Source: Phylloscopus collybita (taxonomy: Eukaryota > Chordata > Aves > Passeriformes > Phylloscopidae). From it: a stretch of 64,000 nucleotides of DNA. Each line of letters starts with the position of its first letter. Within the stretch, counting starts at the first letter, position 1. Positions 1-12,300 of the stretch are shown here, piece after piece. Below the pieces are notes generated by a model. That model saw only the letters and a program-made list of their open reading frames with translations. It searched no databases and had not been told where the DNA came from. The translations under genes were made by a program, and so were the position numbers. Location of the stretch: positions 9,317,001 to 9,381,000 of the forward strand of contig JAJNNQ010000023.1 in the NCBI GenBank assembly GCA_027886175.1. The letters run 5' to 3'.

Positions 1-2150
1 GTCAAACACAGCCCTGAGCCCCCGGAACCCGCAGCCGTCACCACCAGCCCTCAGCTCTGTACAGGACTCTCTGCGCTGCCCTGGGCTGAAGAAGGTTCTC
101 CGATAAATGCGGTAAGAAAGCACCACTCTAAGGCACTGGGAAACAACGGATGTGCGAAAACTTGCAGGCACTGCTCTTAGTGAATGAGTTTTGGCAGCTG
201 CGTGTCACCCAGGCTTGGGAAGATGGTTAGTGCAGGGATTCTTGGCAAAGCTAAACTCATAAAGATCGCTCTGTTTGAGTGATTGCATCACCGCAGGTTC
301 CTGAGCGACTCCAAACTCAAGATGCATATTTTAAATCTCCCCTGCTGTTGCTGATAATTTGTTCCATATTTACCATATTACTTAGGATTTGCAAATGGGG
401 CGGGGTTTTTTTAGAACGTAAATGTTAATTGAATTAGGTGCTCATGGCCACAGCAGGCCGAGCTCATCCCTGGCCCCTAATGCTATGGCAATCCATGGGT
501 TTAACATTCAGGGTGAATTTAGTACTATTGACTTCCCCCCAACATTAATCCACGGCACTTGAAAAGAGATGGAGCTGCATAGACTCAGATGGTAACAATT
601 TCTGATTGAGCTTTGAGCTGGCTTTGGGTCCCAAGGTTTTCAAAGGACGAGGCTGCTGAAACTGTATTGCTTGTTCAAATTTATACTGGCATCGATACAA
701 ACAGTTCTGGACTTAGCCAAAGACCACAGTTCTTGTATCTGCATCTTTCAAGGTAGGACTTGGGTAACAATGTTGATAAAATAAAATAAAAGGCTTCATG
801 CAACAAGCTCTTAAAAGCACATTTCCTCAGCTGGGGTTTTTATGGTAATGTTCTTCCTTAAAATCAATTGGCAAACACCCCTAACATCAGAAAAAGGAGC
901 AGCTCATCCTGCTGACATTGCATCCAGTGTCCAGTATTGCATTATTAAACTCACTTCATAAAATTATGTTTAATGTGCCATAGTTACCATTTATGGATAG
1001 AATACCTCTTACCATGTGATGATAGATTTCACTTTGGATTAAGTATGGAGTAAATAAGATCTGAGCTGTTGGGATGTGCAAGATGGGAGAGCCATTGTTT
1101 CTGGAACAGATTTTAATATAATTTTCAACCTGCTTTACATTATTTGCTAAATCAATTTACAGGAAAAAAAAACCCAGTTCAATCAGTGTTGGAGAAAAGA
1201 TACTTTAGTTTTGGCAATTAATTTTAAAAACAAACTGAAGATTCATTTCAGTGAGAGAGTACAGCTGTCATGAGCCTCAGCTACCTGATTACAGTCCAAG
1301 TTGACAATAATCTAGTTTTCAGTTTTCATGTTAAAAATCTCATTTGAAGTGTGAAATTAATGTCTTTTCCTGGTCTTTTTCTTGCTAGATGTATCCTCCA
1401 TTTGTGGTTTAACCAATTATTTTAACTTCAGTTCTTTGCTAAATGACCAGATTAGCCACATGCAGATCCCTATTAATGAATATTAATGCAGGTAGTAAAG
1501 TATTTCATCCTGTTCTGGAAGTTAAAACTTCAGAAAAGTTCAAAAGGATCAGTAGGATTTATAAGAATGATTCAGGAGTTGGAAACCATACCTTAGAGCA
1601 AGACACTTAGGCAACCCTTTCTAGTTCACTTAACCAAAAGGTGACTAAGAGCTATTAGTTCACATCCTGTTCAGTTCATGAGGAGGGTTTGGATAATAGA
1701 GGTGTCCTAACATGGACAAGAAATTCTTTCTGAACCCCAGTGTCAGGGTACTGGAGCACTTTGGAGTGAAATAGAGAGCACAGTTAACTTTTGGAGAAAC
1801 TTGCTGAATATTGATTTGCCCTTTGCACTCTTCAATGTGAAGTTTGTGTGGAAAGAACCAAGTGTCCCCATCCTGCTGTGCATTGGTGGACATGTTTTCA
1901 GCACAATTTAGCCAGCGCTGCTGGTGTGAGTTAGTACCTCCTGTGCTTTAATCCATACAGGAATTATTTTGGTCTACATTGTTAACCAGTCTGAATATCA
2001 AACATGTTAGCAACCACCAAAGTGAGGCATAGTTTTAGCCTCCATGTGATGCTTTCTAATTTATTATTAGCTTCATATTCTGTGGGCTTTCATAACACAC
2101 AGTCTCTGCCCTTTTGTAATAAAAATTGACAGCTGTGGAAAAAATTATTT
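1..2150. other. AT-rich intergenic DNA, no gene seen
   Basis: The first 110 bases are GC-richer with several CpGs and end at GCG|GTAAGA (cut after 111), a good splice-donor match, so the window may open inside the end of an exon of an unseen transcript. Beyond that the stretch is AT-rich with only short random open frames and no recognisable repeat. Confidence 0.4.
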
Positions 2151-5100
2151 AGTCAGGCTGCAGGTCTTCCTCCATGGCCTTTGTGTCCTTGTCCTGATGG
2201 CCAGAGGTCTCTGGAGGGTGCAGAGAGCCCAGAGCTGTAGTGCAGCAATGTCTTTCTGCTGCAGCCCCGATTTGGGGCATGACGGGGTTCTCTGCTCAGT
2301 CAGGTTGTCATCACTCAGCAGGGACAGTTGCCCAGATGGTGACCTTGCTGATTGTGCAGTGCCCACCCAGGTGTGGGATCATCTCCTCCAGCTCTCCATG
2401 CTAACTTTTCCCCAATTTTTGATTTGTCAATCCACTGAGACCTCTGGAAAGGACATTGGAAAACTATTGGAAGTGTGATAGTGACTTAGATCTTCCAGCC
2501 TGACAAATACGTAGCTCTAGTTCTACCCTGTGCCCTCGAGGCTGGCAAGAAGGCACAGATTGAAAGTGCAAGTTAACATACTGTGAAGTTTGTTTTGGTA
2601 TGAATTGATGGACATGTAGGAACACTGAGGCTACAAAATAAATAAACTGGGACTTTTTGCATCCAGTTCTATTGAAAACTGGGACAGAACTATTTGAAAG
2701 GAGTGATGGGTGCTGGAAGTCGAGTGGCTCCAATAGGAGTGTTGGTGCTGGGAGACAAGCAAAGGTAAGGCCTGCCTTTTTGGATGCAGCTTGGCAGGAG
2801 TGAAAGCTGGCAGAGCTGAGCCAACAGTGAGCTCTTTAAAAATCCCATCCTTGCCCTTTGAGTTCTCTGGGTACTGCGTTCCCTCGGGCTGTGTGACTTT
2901 ACACAGCAACACACCTTTAAGTACTTCCTTGCTGGGTTTGAGTATTGGCTTATGCTCTTCTTCAGTTGCCTGTGGGCAGGTTTATAAATTATGTGCTGAA
3001 GCTTATTTCGTTTATGTGGTTTCTTGAAATATGCTTAAACTTCGGAGATATTTAGTCAGTATCTTTGCATCTTTAAAAACGTTCTGCTATAATGTTACTC
3101 ATGTATTAGTTTTTGGAACCAAAACCTCTCCAAAACCTCTTGACCAGCAGATCTGCAGTAAAGGTCTGCTGGCCACAAAGCCCACTGTCCTGCTGCCACC
3201 GTGTGCTGCTTGTCAAGGTGCCCCTTCCTCCCCGGTTCATCAACTGAACATTGTTGACAACAGTGAGCAGTTAAGTAGCTAAACGTCAATTCAAAGAGGG
3301 CCTGCCAAGTTATCAGTGCAAGCATATTTTTGTAAAGAAATATGCAACTCAACTTGTGGTGGCCATTGAGAAGCTGAGCTGCAAAAACATCAACACCACA
3401 AGGACACAATATTTTTCTCCTGATTACAACATGCTCATTTATTTTGGAATTCTTATGCCAGCTGAGGACTCCAGGGCAGTGACAGTAGAAGAGTTGTCCA
3501 GATGCCAAGGAAAAGAGAGAACTGTATATGCACTCCTGTCCTGAAATGGTAGAGCACAGGGAGAAGGGCTGGGTAATGATTTGAAAGAATACATTCCCAT
3601 AAACTTTCCAAGAGAATCCACAAATTGCTCCCACAACAGATACCTGCAATACTTTGAAAATATTTACAAAATCCAGATGATTGCTGAATTCCCTAGTCTT
3701 CCTGTATCCTTTGCAGAGATCTGCAGATTCAGAACAACCTTTCTATTAAGATTAAGATAAATGATTGCCTTTCAAATTAGTTGGGAAAGCCATCACATAA
3801 TAAAGTGATTGTGATGGGAGCAATCCCTGTGCTTAGGGCCAGAGAGATAGTGGGCTCTGACATCTGACCAGGGTGGCCAAGCAGCAGACAAAGAGTAAAC
3901 AAATAACTGTAATAGAGACTTTGTTTGGGGTTATGTGGAAAATCAAATCACTGTGTCTTTCTATAGTATGTGTAGACAGGTTTTTTTACCTATTACTGTG
4001 GTACCATTTCTGTATGGAGACAGCCCCTCCAGCTCTCAGCATTATTTAAAACTTTTAAATTCTCTGGCATGTCACACAACATTAACTTTTTGAAAGACAG
4101 TGTGTTCATCAAAACGTAGGGAGCACAGTCTGTATAGCCTCGTGCAGAGGCTGTGCAGAAGTTTCTCCTGGGTCATATCACAGAATCTGGTTTTAAGCCT
4201 TCTTTTAAAAGGCTTTTTTTTTTTTCTGTTTTATCTGGAAAAACAAATTGAGCATAGGTGCTGAGGTACAGGTGTGCTGAGGCAAACCAGAAGATGGTTC
4301 TGTTTCATTCTCTTCCTTCTGTCCTGCCATCTACTACCTCAAAGGTTTAACTTAGGCTATAAATTTTTGTGGGAGCAAGAATGCCTTTTCCTTACACGTT
4401 TGCACAACACCAAACATGGCTGGTCCACATCCAAGCTTTTAGGTTCTATGATAAAATAAATAATAAATCTTTCAAAGGATATATTTTTTTATACTCCCTT
4501 GATCATCACGGGTGTGATGTTGTTTTATGGCTGGAGAACCAAGACATAGATGGTCTCCAGTCAAAGTTATCAAGTATCCCCTAATTGTGGCTGTGCTTAT
4601 TCAAACCACCTAAGAGCTGGTATTTCATACCAGGACTTTATGTGTTCAAAGCCCAGTTCCAGTTGGTTTGCACTGCAGCTGTTGTGAATGCACGCCCTGC
4701 TATGCATGGAGACCAAGTGAGGCTGCATAGCTTAAGTGTTGTTGAAAATGAGACATAGACATTAAGTGGCCATCTGTGGAAAGTTTTCAATTGCTTTCAT
4801 GCTACTGCACTGGGATTTGTGGCAGAAACCAGGGAGAGAATTCATTTTGCTGTGATGTTCACTTCCTGCAAGTGCTGCCTTTATCTTCCTGCAATCTTCT
4901 GCCTGGGTCAAATCATCTAATTACTGTAACAAATCAAGGAGTCCTGTTTCTGCAACAGTTTCCTTTCACTGTATATCCATTGTCAGGTGCACCCGCACCA
5001 GCGCAGAGGTGAAAAAGAAGTCTACATGCTGACTGTAGAAAGAAGTGAGGGGAACAAATGGCACTTGCTCAAATAATGAAAAGCTGTAGCATGAAGTGTG

Positions 5101-7030
5101 AGAACAATTCAGGGCTGCTTCTCAAACAATAATGGCAAATGACAGAACATGGTCCAGTATCAAAAATGTGCTTCCTCCACACCAAGACAGCTCAGCTTCA
5201 TTCCTTTCTATATCACACTTTTGACTAAAAGTAGTTGAAGGTCCTCTATCCCCAGGGTGGGTATTTGCAAAGCAGAGATAAAACAGTGAGAAGTATTACA
5301 AAGGCAACAATTATATTTCTAATTGATGAGTAACTTCCACTGTAATGAAATCAGAACATGCTATAAAATCCATGAGGCCCTGTGGTCTCTCCCTGCCAAC
5401 ACACTACTCTGCAAAAGATAGGAAGTGGTCCTCTTCTTGGTTTTGCTGTTTTGTGACCTAGGGCAAGCTGATTTGCTACTTTACTTCCTTTTATGTTTTC
5501 AAGTTTTGTCTGTGCTATCTGTTGAGAGGATCAAGAATGCACACCCTGACCTGCTGTTCAACACATGCCCAATGCCCACTGCAGAGGGATCCTGGTTACA
5601 CTGCACTGACATTCACATGACACATTTCACTGGAAGAGCACGGTGGCAGAAGGACCTGAAGGAGCTGAACTCAACAGAATAATCACTGAGCAAACACTGA
5701 CTACCCATAGCATGGTGCAGAAAGTGGACTGGTTTGTTAGAAATCTGTTGGATTATATTACCAATGGCTCTGATGATAAATCTCCTTACAACACTACAGC
5801 TGTCCTTGTATACTACTGTATACATATTCTTGATGTTTTGAAAATTTTCAAAGCAGCCTTTTCCAACATTCTCAGTCCATTATTACAAAAGCCTTATCTC
5901 CTTGTACGAAATGGCTTCTTTGTCTAGTGAATGATTTAATTTAAACCAATCAAATCAAACTCAACCTTCATTATGAGCAGCAGCACGTGGCAATGCAGGA
6001 TTTTAAAGCACTGACAGGGATTTCAAAGCTCAGTTTTCAGTTCCATCAGTTCAGGTGCTGACTGGCTGCACCTCCATCAGCAATGAGCCATGCAGCCCAG
6101 GTGGAGAACAGTCAGGTTGTCCTGGGCCATGGTAGAGAGGGTGAGATGGGCTCCTCTAGCCAATCAAATCTGCTTCTTCCCTCTGGCCACTGCTTTGAGC
6201 ACATCAGGGTCCTACTGAGTTGATGAACAGGATCTATGCCAGGACAGTGGTTCAGTGACAGGAAGCTGTTCTGAGGGGTTTGTTCCTCTTGGACATTGAT
6301 TGGCAGCATCCCTGCTCAGGATGTGTGTACGAGCATGCACACTCTCATCTGCTGCTTTTTCATCAGCTAGGCAAACAGGGATCTCAGGCAATCAAGAGTC
6401 TCGATTGCTCTTTGTAGCTGTCTTTTGGAAGCTCTGTTGCCCATTAAAATGCATGTGAGGTTTTTCTGTCACTTCACAGGCTTCTTGAATTAAACTCTTC
6501 CAATATCAGGATCTAAGCTGCAGGTTCAGGCTCTTACCTTTAAAATCTGTGCATTAAGTGCCTTGTACTCTGGTATAGCTGTCTATTGAACTAATCAGAA
6601 TAAACATTCTACAATTTACATTCATCCTTCCAAGCTGAGAGATCATGCACCACTGGCATTGAAAAGGCTGAATGATTTGCCCCGGTTCATGCTTCTGAAT
6701 AAAACTGACAGCTATGAGATGGAAATGTTCAGCTCGTGTTTTAATTTGCTGCAGGAAAGATTTATCAGACAGAGGTGAAGTCTTTGACCCAGTTTTGTCC
6801 TACTGGGGTCTCTCTATACAAGCTACAGAGGGAAAGGAGGGGTCCCAAGCACTGATATTTTCAGGTGCCTCTTGCTCTCCCAGTTACAGCCATTGGGATT
6901 TTAGGGTAACTCATAGCTTGATGCTGCAGCCTGAGCAGAGGTGTTGCAGGGCTGGTCGGGGATTGCTGCAGAGCAACGCTCGGGGCAAGGGGAGACCGGG
7001 CAGCTCGAGGTACCACATCCACTCTCAGGG
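2151..7030. other. Intergenic DNA, no gene seen
   Basis: Mixed, mostly AT-rich sequence. The longest open frame, on the - strand at 3095-3649, begins with a TTG codon; its first ATG comes only around residue 108, so it is not supported. I recognise no domain, repeat family or RNA gene. Confidence 0.5.
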
Positions 7031-7320
7031 AGCGGTCAGGGAGCAGAGGATCCCTCAGGATGCTGCCGGCTGCAGCCCGAGCGGCTCCGCCGGCTCCAGG
7101 AGCTGCTCAGAGGGACCGCGGCCGGGAGCGGGCAGAGCCGGGGAATGGCAGAACCGGGGGCCGGCAGAACCGGGGGCCGGCAGAGCCGGGGGCCGGCAGA
7201 GCCGGGGGCCGGCAGGGCCAGGGGCCGGCGGGGCTGAGCCTGGCCCGGCCCAGGGCTGTGCTCCACGCAGGGAGCCGGCGGTCCGCGGGCCTGGGGGCAG
7301 GGCGGCTGTCTATTTTTAGT
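7020..7320. promoter_or_regulatory. Small CpG-rich patch around the minisatellite
   Basis: GC and CpG density are high from about 7.02 to 7.32 kb in otherwise AT-rich DNA. The patch ends at a TATTTTTAG stretch. It may simply reflect the GC-rich minisatellite, or be a small regulatory island. Confidence 0.35.
7131..7232. repeat. GC-rich 16-bp minisatellite
   Basis: About six copies of a 16-base unit (GCCGGGGGCCGGCAGA and variants with AACC or a shortened G tract). It lies in a 300-base GC-rich patch at about 7.02-7.32 kb. The unit is not a multiple of three, which is why all frames remain open across it. Repeated G5 and CCGGC tracts may form secondary structure. Confidence 0.9.
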
Positions 7321-7379
7321 GAGGGTTTTATAGAGTGGATCCCTGCGGTCTGGCTCCACACTGAAATATTGTCCTAGTC

Positions 7380-7640
7380 TCAATGACATAAACACAGGGC
7401 CAGCCTATGATCCTGGCGCCAGCTTCAGCTTAGGGAATGTGAATGAAAGTACCAGTGGGGTCCAAGCAAGAAGGAGAAGAAAAAAATCCGACTGTAATTA
7501 CAAATAAATCCCAAACCCTTTCGCTCTCATGGCTCACTTAGTGCTGCAAATAGCCTCTGATTCTCTACAAATAAGTCCCAGCTTAGTTACTGACAGATCT
7601 ACCAAGAGGCAGTTAATGGAATAATGACTAAGGGAAGCTT
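7380..7640. promoter_or_regulatory. Candidate conserved noncoding element
   Basis: No open frame and no recognisable repeat. It carries dense short motifs of the kind seen in vertebrate enhancers (TGACATAAACA, TGTAATTACA, GGCGCCAG, CAGTTAATGG) and a few retained CpGs. Identification is by appearance only. Confidence 0.25.
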
Positions 7641-7792
7641 AGGGTAATTTACAAACAGTTCCCGGTGTTGGAGGGTGATTGCCCCCACCTCGCCCCCCTT
7701 CCTGCTCCCATCAGGTCCTGCAGCGGTAAGCACCAGGCAGGATCTAAGCCTAGGCACACCAGGGCCCTCTTCGGCTCCTCAAGGAAGGCTGC

Positions 7793-7820
7793 TATTTATT
7801 TATTTATTTATTTATTTATT
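7793..7820. repeat. (TTTA)n microsatellite
   Basis: Seven uninterrupted TATT units; a simple, likely polymorphic tetranucleotide repeat. Confidence 0.95.
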
Positions 7821-9080
7821 CAGGAGATCACACACAAGAATGATGACAGGCAAACTCCAATATCTGTCTCCCTAGGGAAAGAAGTTTAGGTTACGGTCTG
7901 CCGAGCAAGGTTATTCCTACCTTCTTTTTTGATGAGAAAAATGCGGAGATCTTAAGTGAAAGTGCCATGAGACACTTTAAATGCAGCATTCTTCCTTTTG
8001 CTTCTTTTTATGTTACAAAGGAATCTCTCTTCTTTGAATCCCTTGTCTAAGCCTGTTTCAATACCTTGTAGTTGAGTTGAAATGCTCATTTTACTGACCA
8101 AAGTTAACCTTCGTATTCGAAGTAGAGAGAACTCATGTAGCACTTCCAGAGTGGTCAGTGCAATGCTCTTTTTTGTTTGATTTTGATCTTTTTGTAAATC
8201 AGAACAGGATCATGTGTCTGGAACACTACTCTGTCAAGAATGGGAGAAATGGGAAGGCTGTTCCTTCATGGGAAAAATTGCACATGCATAGACACATGTA
8301 AAGAGAACAAATAATAGTCAAACTATATGTCATTGTGTCTGGCATGTTATTGAACTGCTGATGTGTTTATTATGAGAACAAGTACTTCAAAAGATGATGT
8401 GGCTTCAGGACACGTGCTTGGCAGCAAAGATACTCAGTTAAGTGTCATTATTTCAGTGACGCTTCAAAGAAAATCATCCTGACCCATGTCTCTGCAGGAA
8501 AGCCTAGCTGCTTAGTCCTGTGATGGGTTGTTTTTCCTTCCTGTGCCATACTAGTCTTTCCGAGTATCTGTGTTCAAAGAGGGCAGATAACAGTCACTTG
8601 TTAATATTTTCTATTTAAAAGAAAAACATAATGTCCTTATTCAGGTTTATCAGAGGAACTTCACTGTACATAAGCAAAGCTATGCTGTAAGCAAAGAGGT
8701 AATTTGTGACTTCTCTGTGTGCTGTGGAGCTTTTTCTTTCATATTCCTGCTGTACCCTCCTATACCCTCTGTCAATTCTCCTTTAGAGACTGTGGCGTTG
8801 TGGGATGTTGCTCAATAACCAAAAGCTTTTAACTCTATCCTGTAATTAATGTTTTGTGTAAACTGCAATAAAGGAAGGATATTAAAAAAAAAAAGGGGGG
8901 GGTGGGGGACAGCATATTTAATGAGGATGAGTAAACACATCCAAGATGTAACTGTAGATATAAAAAAAATAAAAGCAGCTGGGGGGCTTCTGAGACATTG
9001 TTTGTCTTGAAAGTGATGAGAAGAGGCACCATCAAAAGACTTGTTTTACTACAGTCATGCTTCATTATGGGCAAGGAGAG
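7821..9080. other. AT-rich intergenic DNA, nothing recognised
   Basis: Only short chance open frames. An A11-G8 purine run occurs at 8884-8902. Confidence 0.5.
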
Positions 9081-9083
9081 TGT

Positions 9084-9104
9084 GGGGAAGGGGAGGGGTG
9101 GGGG
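9084..9104 (+). other. Canonical G-quadruplex motif
   Basis: Four G tracts of 4, 4, 4 and 5 bases are separated by loops of AA, A and T. This is a textbook intramolecular quadruplex pattern with very short loops, predicted to be stable. It directly precedes a CpG-retaining stretch. Confidence 0.75.
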
Positions 9105-9330
9105 TTCCCTACGTGATCAGGTTGCCAGAAGAGAGAACCTAACTCGTTTGCATGGCCTAATTAATCCCTGAATCCAGTCAAAGCCTGAGTCAGAGGGAGA
9201 GAGCAAATGTCAGATCTGTGTCTCGGAAGCCTAGATTCATTATTTTACTCGCCTGGGTCCCTTTGCCTTCAGACGCAAAGACTTGAAACTCGCAAGCCAA
9301 AAAACACATCCCAGAGATTCCTACTGAACA
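9105..9330. promoter_or_regulatory. Candidate conserved noncoding element
   Basis: It contains six CpGs in AT-rich sequence, a GTTTGCATGG octamer-like site, GCCTAATTAATCC homeodomain sites and a perfect AP-1 site (TGAGTCA, about 9187). No coding potential. Proposed as an enhancer by appearance. Confidence 0.3.
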
Positions 9331-12300
9331 TTAGCAGGTTTGGAACCAGTCTCAGACACAAATGTCTGTTTCTATATCTGAATTAATCCCATACCCCCAT
9401 GAGTGTGCCTGTTCCATCATTTGTGAGAGAGAGAAAATCATTCCATGTGCCACTAATGGTACAAGTTTCTTTGAGAAGTCTCCTATTGAACACAGATCTT
9501 TTCACAGCCAGCTCAGCCACCATGGGTTTGGGACATTTTGTAGTGGCTGCAGAGATAATGCTATGCACACAACTCTGACTGATCCTTGTGATCTACTTCT
9601 TTTTGAAGAGATCAGATTCCCTGAAGGGATAAAGCATAAGAAGCTGGAAAGGAGTGGTAATACAAAATGCTGGGGAATGACATGCAGTTTAATCTTTTTC
9701 TAGTTATTAAAGCTCCTTCATCCTTGCATTTTCTAGCTGGAGCCAATTTAAAAAATTTCTAATAAAGCAGTGGTTCTGAATTTGGGGGACTTTCTGCTGA
9801 TGCATTAATTCTTGAGGCAAAATCCTAATCAGGACTTGTTTTATATACAGGCTAAATTCTGCTCTTTTATTACACTGTACCCAGGATACTTCTTGTGAGC
9901 ATAAAGTGCAGCCATTCTACATTTAGTCCAGGATTTCTGAGTCAGTTATATTTGGGATCCTGTTCCCTCTGGCTCTCTTATCAGGATCAGACTCTGCCTT
10001 TTGGACTTTGTACTTCCACAAAACCCTGAGTCTCCTGGAACATTTTATACCAGAATCTGAGGCAACATTTACTGAGTGCAGGGGACCTGGGGGATCAGGA
10101 CTAAGTCGATAGAAGTACTTTTAAAATAAGTTTCCGTTTTCCTTCATTCATATCCAACAGGCTAAATATGATGTAATTGGATTTATTTTTTCCTCTTCAC
10201 CCCCACTGGAGCCAGGAAAATGAAGTAGTTGAGAGAAAAGGGGTTGTCATTTTCAGTCAAGCAGTCATTCATCACATAGCATTAGACAATTAGCAATAAA
10301 ACATTTGAAGGGCTCCATTGGTGCTAAAAAAGCGAGGGGGTCTTTTTAAATATCAGAGGTGAGAAATGTTATGTTATCAGGGTTATTCAGTAACTGGCAT
10401 CAATGAATCACTCCCATGCACACAGGGCTTGATTAGGGGGTCGCCGTATTTTTCACTTCATTGAATCTTTGTCCTCAGTTGTCTTCAGTGTTTTATAAAA
10501 AAAGGAATAGTAAAAACTTGGTTTATCTCAATAGATGTTTATCTTAATGACCAGGCTGACTAAAATGAATAAATACATTCCTATTTGCCATGTGTGTATA
10601 TATGTAATATATGCTGCCACAGGGAGTTTGTTTGGATAAACAATGTTGCCTGTGTGGAAATTCAAATCCCCTTCAGGAGCCATTGCTTGTAAATATAAGT
10701 GTCATTTTTTAACATAAAAAATGCCTTGGTCTCTGTTTCATCTTTTCCAATTCTCCCACTGGCCTCCCTGTTCATAATGAATTGGTCTGCACAGTGTGAG
10801 GACACTGGTCTCTTCTCTTGACTGCTGAGATGTTAGGATTTGGCACAAAAAGTAGGATCTTTAGGTAGGGTAGAGGAGGGGGAGGATTTAGAAGAACTTC
10901 GGGCTTCTTCTGTTGCAAACCTTTTGGGTAAAAAAATAAATAATTAAAACTAATTCCTCCAAGTGGGGTAGTAGCCAAGAAAACTCTGTTCTGAGAAATT
11001 CAGATTTACGGCAGAAGACACTGCTGAGAGAAAAAGCAAGAAACAGAGACACTGGAGTTCCACCTCCCATGATATATAGAGCCAAGGGAGGTATAAATAC
11101 CCGTCACTTCCCGGACCCTCTTTTAAAAAAAAGACAAACACCCAGGATCCTGTCTCTGGCTGGCTTGCAGCAAGGCACCCTCATAAAAGCTAAGATAAAC
11201 AGTTTATCAGCAGATGAATGCACAAGCTCTGGTCTGAAGACAAAAATCTATACCTTAGGAAAAATGCAGAAGCAAGAGGAGAGTGGGCTGAGAATCAAGG
11301 AGGCACAGTGTTTTAGGAGGAAGAATGACATGTAATGAGAAAAATACAGCAATTCTTTAAGGACATTTTTTAAGGTGATGGATACATCTGTGTATAGCTG
11401 TACTTAAAAGACTAAGAAATAACTTCTTTTATTTGTGAGGTCTCTTTTTTGTTGTTGTTGTTGTTGTTGTTGTTTTCTTCATTGTTTTAATGCATTAGTC
11501 ATCTTAGGATTTACTCCACTATAAAACATTCATCCCAGTGTTTTACCTTCCAAAGTTTTTGATTCAAAACTGTTTTCCTTCAGAGCAGCTATCACCTGCT
11601 AACATTGTAATCCTCAGCAAAGTCCTTATTCTGTGTATCAGGAAAGGGGCAGGGAAATTGATGAGGTACATTCCTCATGAGGGAAGAGGGACAGAGCACC
11701 ACATTTTAAAGATCCAGCAGGATCTCCCTGAATCTTTCCACACTAAAAAAATGTAGTTTCAAGGTAGTAGAATGGCGATTTTCTACCTGTGGTACATAGA
11801 TTCCTGGAAAGGTCATACATGACCTTTGATAGCTCATATTGTAGATTTGTCATCTGATATATTTGGACTACGTAAAATGCATAGTTGTGCATCTCCTTTA
11901 GAATTTCTTTAGGGATTCAGTTTCTTTAAAAAAAGGTAGGAAAGGAGTTCCTTACAAAATTTTTACAGGTGTTTAAAGGAAGAGGAAACTAGCAGCTTGC
12001 TAGGACCTAAGACTAAAATTGAAGTGATTTTAATTCAGTCATCTGCTCTTTCAAACACAGGTTTCCTCTACAATTTTAGTAAAATGTGAGAGTCTTCCCT
12101 CTGCATTGTTCCATTGATGCTGCTGGCATCTAATCAAACTCTCCAACACTTCTGTGAAAGATGCAAGGATTAGCATTCCTGCTCTCAGATAAGGGAAGGC
12201 AGAGCTATGAAATGCGCTGCCCAAAGCCATATGAGAAATTTGCATGACAACTGAGCAGAGGACTCATTTGGTTATGCTGTTGGTTTTCCCTTCCTTTCCT

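Noticed and set aside
3095..3649. 184-codon open frame on the - strand
   Set aside because: Begins at TTG; the first ATG leaves only about 77 codons and no domain is recognisable.
6714..7319. 201-codon open frame running through the 16-bp minisatellite
   Set aside because: Much of its length comes from repeat units without stop codons; no start context or domain support.
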